Shown: positions 63,421 through 64,000 of the stretch, in pieces
Numbering within the stretch: position 1 is the first letter of the stretch
How the letters are laid out: every line of letters starts with the position of its first letter
Source: Coriobacteriaceae bacterium
Lineage (GTDB): Bacteria; Actinomycetota; Coriobacteriia; Coriobacteriales; Coriobacteriaceae
Assembly (NCBI GenBank): GCA_902364975.1
Contig: CABJFQ010000005.1
Location: 11,092 to 75,091 of the forward strand
DNA: 64,000 nt
Direction of reading: 5' to 3'
Position numbers and translations under genes: made by a program
Notes under the pieces: generated by a model
Databases searched by the model: none
What the model saw: only the letters and a program-made list of their open reading frames with translations
What the model was told of the DNA's origin: nothing

Positions 63421-63484
63421 GAGAGTGGATAATCCCCCACCTTGAGCATGAATATGGGCTCATACCAGGAGATTATCCACTCTC
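63421..63484. repeat. 14-bp inverted repeat after pdxT
   Basis: GAGAGTGGATAATC (63421-63434) and GATTATCCACTCTC (63471-63484) are perfect complements around a 36-base loop, which contains CCACCTTGAGC, also seen near 2951. No T-run follows, so it is not an ordinary terminator. Confidence 0.85.
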
Positions 63485-63489
63485 ATACT

Positions 63490-63551
63490 ATGTAGTCGTT
63501 GGGGACGTTCTTAAACGACTACTCAAACAAGAACGTCCCCAACGACTACAT
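63490..63551. repeat. 23-bp perfect inverted repeat
   Basis: Arms 63490-63512 and 63529-63551 are perfectly complementary over 23 bases, with a 16-base loop. The arms hold GGGGACGTTC and GAACGTCCCC, so the motif GTCCCC abuts the outer variable arm as at 2965 and 50394. It is the longest perfect hairpin in the window. Confidence 0.9.
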
Positions 63552-63563
63552 TGCGATAGATGA

Positions 63564-63618
63564 CCACGTTTGCCCAGATAAAACCGACCAAAATAAACCT
63601 GTCCCTTTTTGGCAGGTT
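63564..63618 (-). repeat. 55-bp dispersed repeat, copy 2
   Basis: Reverse complement of 36275-36329 with about five changes. AACCTGCC/GGACAGGTT again gives the hairpin at one end (63603-63618). It sits between the 23-bp palindrome and a strong terminator. Confidence 0.9.
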
Positions 63619-63657
63619 TCGACCAAGGCAATGTCGATGTTTCGGCAACGAAAGCGA

Positions 63658-63757
63658 GCGCCCACCAGAGCGAACAAATTGGCATGAAAAGAGGACGGCA
63701 TAGACCTTCTGGTCATGCCGTCCTCTTTGAATGACAAGTTGTCGCTCTGGTGGGCGC
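63658..63757. terminator. Nested palindrome and terminator at the end of the helicase gene
   Basis: An outer perfect 16-bp inverted repeat (GCGCCCACCAGAGCGA at 63658-63673 with its complement at 63742-63757) encloses a strong hairpin. The inner stem pairs 63688-63706 with 63711-63728 and is flanked by A/T-runs, so on the minus strand it ends in TTTT. It should terminate the helicase gene read leftward from 63803; the outer repeat has no obvious role. Confidence 0.85.
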
Positions 63758-63802
63758 GCAGCGTCGAGCAGTTGCGCGGTTTGGTAAAACCGCGCAACCC
63801 AA

Positions 63803-64000
63803 TTAGAAGCGGTTGCCGCGGAAGCCGCCACCGTTGCGGCCGCCGCGATCACCACCGCGACCGCCGCGGTCGCCGCCACGGTTGCCGCCGAAGCCGCCAC
63901 GGTTGCCGCCACGGTCGCCAAAGCCACCACGGTTGCCGCCAAAGCCGCCGCGACCGCCGCGGTCGCCGCCACGGTCGCCAAAGCCGCCACGGCCGCCGCG
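63803..64000 (-). CDS. C-terminal RGG-rich tail of a probable DEAD-box RNA helicase, partial
   Basis: Read on the minus strand, the last 65 residues before a TAA at 63803-63805 are almost entirely Arg-Gly-Gly repeats with Phe and Asp (RGGFGDRGGDRGGRGG type), ending GGFRGNRF. The front of the gene lies beyond the window edge. RGG tails of this size and ending are typical of DEAD-box helicases of the DeaD/RhlE group in this lineage, but an RNA-binding protein cannot be excluded. The apparent plus-strand and other frames here are by-products of the repeat. Confidence 0.7.
   Translation of the reverse strand, partial: RGGRGGFGDRGGDRGGRGGFGGNRGGFGDRGGNRGGFGGNRGGDRGGRGGDRGGRNGGGFRGNRF

Noticed and set aside
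63523-63990. An Ala/Val/Thr-rich open frame on the minus strand
   Set aside because: Low-complexity frame of the RGG-coding repeat; the frame ending at 63803 gives the Arg-Gly-Gly tail and is the real one.
63803-64000. CRISPR-like repetition
   Set aside because: The repeated bases follow codon triplets for Arg-Gly-Gly and have no constant repeat/spacer period.

Overview
The window is high-GC bacterial DNA that reads like an anaerobic gut actinobacterium of the Coriobacteriia, most probably a Collinsella-type genome. That is an inference from gene content: a lactate dehydrogenase/ETF module, rubrerythrin, single-chain PurL, DUF3516 helicase, PdxR-PdxST, Tat-type LivJ lipoproteins and an RGG-rich helicase tail, plus many short intergenic palindromes. 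No rRNA, tRNA, CRISPR array or complete insertion sequence was found.

1-13 kb: a BASS-type transporter; a cutC/DUF4931 pair; a padR-DUF1700 operon whose third gene looks truncated next to an IS110 transposase remnant; a complete branched-chain amino-acid ABC system (livF, livG, livM, livH and two tandem binding lipoproteins, all leftward); homoserine dehydrogenase.

13-29 kb: an SDR oxidoreductase, three tandem 62-bp hairpin repeats, a cation/proton antiporter, purL, an EamA exporter, a GGDEF protein, a KdgT permease, azlCD, an HD hydrolase, and an FAD dehydrogenase-etfB-etfA operon resembling electron-confurcating lactate dehydrogenase (LctDBC).

29-39 kb is the accessory part. A five-gene run encodes one small cytosolic protein and four membrane-anchored or secreted proteins, one of them a very short sortase-like substrate. 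After a DUF554 protein comes a three-gene module of a TerB_N/TerB_C protein, a BREX-type ATPase (BrxD-like) and an Lhr-like helicase (BrxHI-like). No BREX methyltransferase, phosphatase or kinase is present, so this is the best candidate for a little-described, probably defence-related system.

39-64 kb: a spermidine-synthase-like protein with Elp3; an XRE regulator with a DUF4097 protein; two methyltransferases including TrmB; a DUF3516 helicase; a DUF2130 coiled-coil protein; a ChbG-type deacetylase; a PTS permease controlled by a BglG antiterminator through a visible RAT/terminator switch; a phosphoesterase, a tiny protein and a HIRAN protein; an aldehyde/alcohol dehydrogenase pair; rubrerythrin; a nuclease-like orphan; PdxR divergent from PdxST; and the RGG tail of a helicase cut by the window edge.

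The most striking non-coding signal is a 123-bp palindromic element present three times (45530, 58791, 60212). Its ends carry stop codons in all three frames, and the conserved octamer CGCAGGTA sits at exactly the same central offset in each copy. Two neighbouring genes end inside it. A separate 55-bp repeat occurs inside the TerB/BrxD/helicase operon and again near the right edge.
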